Below the pieces are notes generated by a model. That model saw only the letters and a list, made by a program, of their open reading frames with translations. It was not told where the DNA came from and did no database searches. Made by a program: the position numbers and the translations under genes. This document shows positions 15,456-16,061 of a DNA stretch of 16,061 nt, in pieces (the first letter of the stretch is position 1; every line of letters begins with the position of its first letter). Origin of the DNA: Methylococcaceae bacterium (lineage in GTDB: Bacteria > Pseudomonadota > Gammaproteobacteria > Methylococcales > Methylomonadaceae); contig JABFST010000167.1 in the NCBI GenBank assembly GCA_013140465.1, forward strand, positions 1 to 16,061. Reading direction: 5' to 3'.

Positions 15456-15919
15456 AGAATTATCCTGTTATTTTGTTGCAACCATTGGTTAATATAATTA
15501 AAACTATCTTGCCAAGCAGATATAGCTTGTTGTGTATCTGGAATATAACGTAAATTGATATAGTCAGGGTTTGATAAACCAAGTGGGCGTCTAATATTTT
15601 CAAGATGCCCGAAAAAATAGCTATCTGACAGGGCCGCAGCATTTAAAACCGGCATATCCTCAATAGCTTTTAGTAAATTATGACCAGGATTAAGGATAGG
15701 GTTATCGTACATTGCATCCCCGATGCGTTTGCTTTTTTCAGAGTCTGATACCTTAAAACCAAGTTTTGTTATTCGATGATACTTAAGCAACATGGCTTTT
15801 AACCGACACTCTATCGCTATCCCACCTAAATGAAAAATAGCAACTGCATGATTTTGATTTCTAGGTAACGCAAATATATCATTTTTTCTTGCTAAATAAG
15901 CACCTGTGAAGTCTTCCAT
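15452..15919 (-). CDS. Small HEPN-like helical protein, partner of the ParA/STAND ATPase
   Basis: This 155-aa, mostly helical protein resembles HEPN-fold proteins. The helix AIFHLGGIAIECRLKAMLLKYH (28-48) has the AGYxxECxLKA-like pattern of that fold. NPGHNLLKAIE (77-87) and an LRY segment near 123 also fit. A canonical Rx4-6H RNase motif is not obvious; Arg20 and His24 are three residues apart and could be a variant, so catalytic activity is uncertain. The stop codon overlaps the ATG of the ParA/STAND gene (ATGA at 15452-15455), so the two are translated together. As the first gene of the pair, it could be the effector controlled by the large ATPase. The start lacks a clear ribosome-binding site. 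Confidence 0.6.
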   Translation of the reverse strand: MEDFTGAYLARKNDIFALPRNQNHAVAIFHLGGIAIECRLKAMLLKYHRITKLGFKVSDSEKSKRIGDAMYDNPILNPGHNLLKAIEDMPVLNAAALSDSYFFGHLENIRRPLGLSNPDYINLRYIPDTQQAISAWQDSFNYINQWLQQNNRIIL

Positions 15920-15926
15920 AAGTAAA

Positions 15927-16052
15927 ATGTGTATATTAAGTTATAAAAATCAATCAGAGTTATTATTAACTAATGGTGTTGATCGGCAAGCTTTGAAAGT
16001 GACCGAACAACACTTAAAAGATTTGCTGATGGCAGTTAAAAAAGCTCATTGA
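15927..16052 (+). CDS. Small 41-residue ORF divergent from the HEPN-like gene
   Basis: An ATG at 15927-15929 opens a 41-codon frame ending at TGA 16050-16052. The peptide begins MCILSYKNQSELLLTNGV and ends in an amphipathic, Lys-rich helix (TEQHLKDLLMAVKKAH), so its composition looks protein-like. It has no strong ribosome-binding site and starts only 7 bases from the HEPN-like start, on the other strand. It could be a small regulator, the remnant of a longer gene, or chance. I do not recognise it. Confidence 0.35.
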   Translation: MCILSYKNQSELLLTNGVDRQALKVTEQHLKDLLMAVKKAH

Positions 16053-16061
16053 GCCTTAGTT

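Noticed and set aside
1..16061. CRISPR arrays, tRNA or rRNA genes
   Set aside because: I saw no regularly spaced direct repeats and no tRNA-like cloverleaf or rRNA sequence on either strand by eye.

Overview
The window looks like a gammaproteobacterial chromosome segment. YfbR, RbgA/YlqF, a DUF523-DUF1722 (YbgA-type) protein and a YeeZ-like SDR are all typical of that class. The mono-haem outer-membrane barrel protein and the mid-GC core genes would suit a methanotroph-like (Methylococcales) or similar environmental lineage, but that placement is inference only.

Layout. Positions 1-5630 hold ordinary, mid-GC housekeeping genes: SDR and DUF523-DUF1722 (minus strand, probably one operon), the ribosome-assembly GTPase rbgA/ylqF (minus), divergent 5'-deoxynucleotidase yfbR (plus), and a translationally coupled nucleotidyltransferase/HAD-hydrolase pair (minus). 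Two small non-autonomous mobile elements sit in the intergenic gaps. One is a 134-bp element at 2010-2143. The other is a 124-bp element at 3885-4008 with 12-bp inverted ends and a perfect 8-bp target duplication.

From about 5850 the composition drops to AT-rich. A two-gene module on the minus strand encodes an ABC/OLD-like AAA ATPase and a PIN-domain nuclease, with a good sigma70-type promoter in front. Positions 7642-9337 are a decayed accessory zone. It holds the orphan C-terminus of an Ig-like repeat protein with its terminator, a truncated second copy of the 3' end of a neighbouring lipoprotein hydrolase gene, and a toxin-antitoxin pair whose PemK/MazF-like toxin is broken by an in-frame amber codon. 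An alpha/beta-hydrolase lipoprotein (minus) and a porin-cytochrome fusion (plus) follow.

The right end (12843-15919, minus) is again strongly AT-rich. It carries a compact two-gene unit: a small HEPN-like protein followed, through an ATGA overlap, by an 870-aa protein. That protein fuses a KGGVGR-variant ParA/MinD-type ATPase to a second, STAND/KAP-like P-loop ATPase. A 41-codon ORF starts divergently from it.

The two AT-rich ATPase-plus-nuclease(-like) modules, the broken toxin-antitoxin pair, the gene debris and the mobile elements together make this look like a defence or accessory island inserted beside core genes. The HEPN-ParA/STAND unit is the best candidate for an incompletely described immune system; the AAA-PIN pair is second. 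Both functions are inferred from domain architecture and gene organisation, not shown by the sequence alone.
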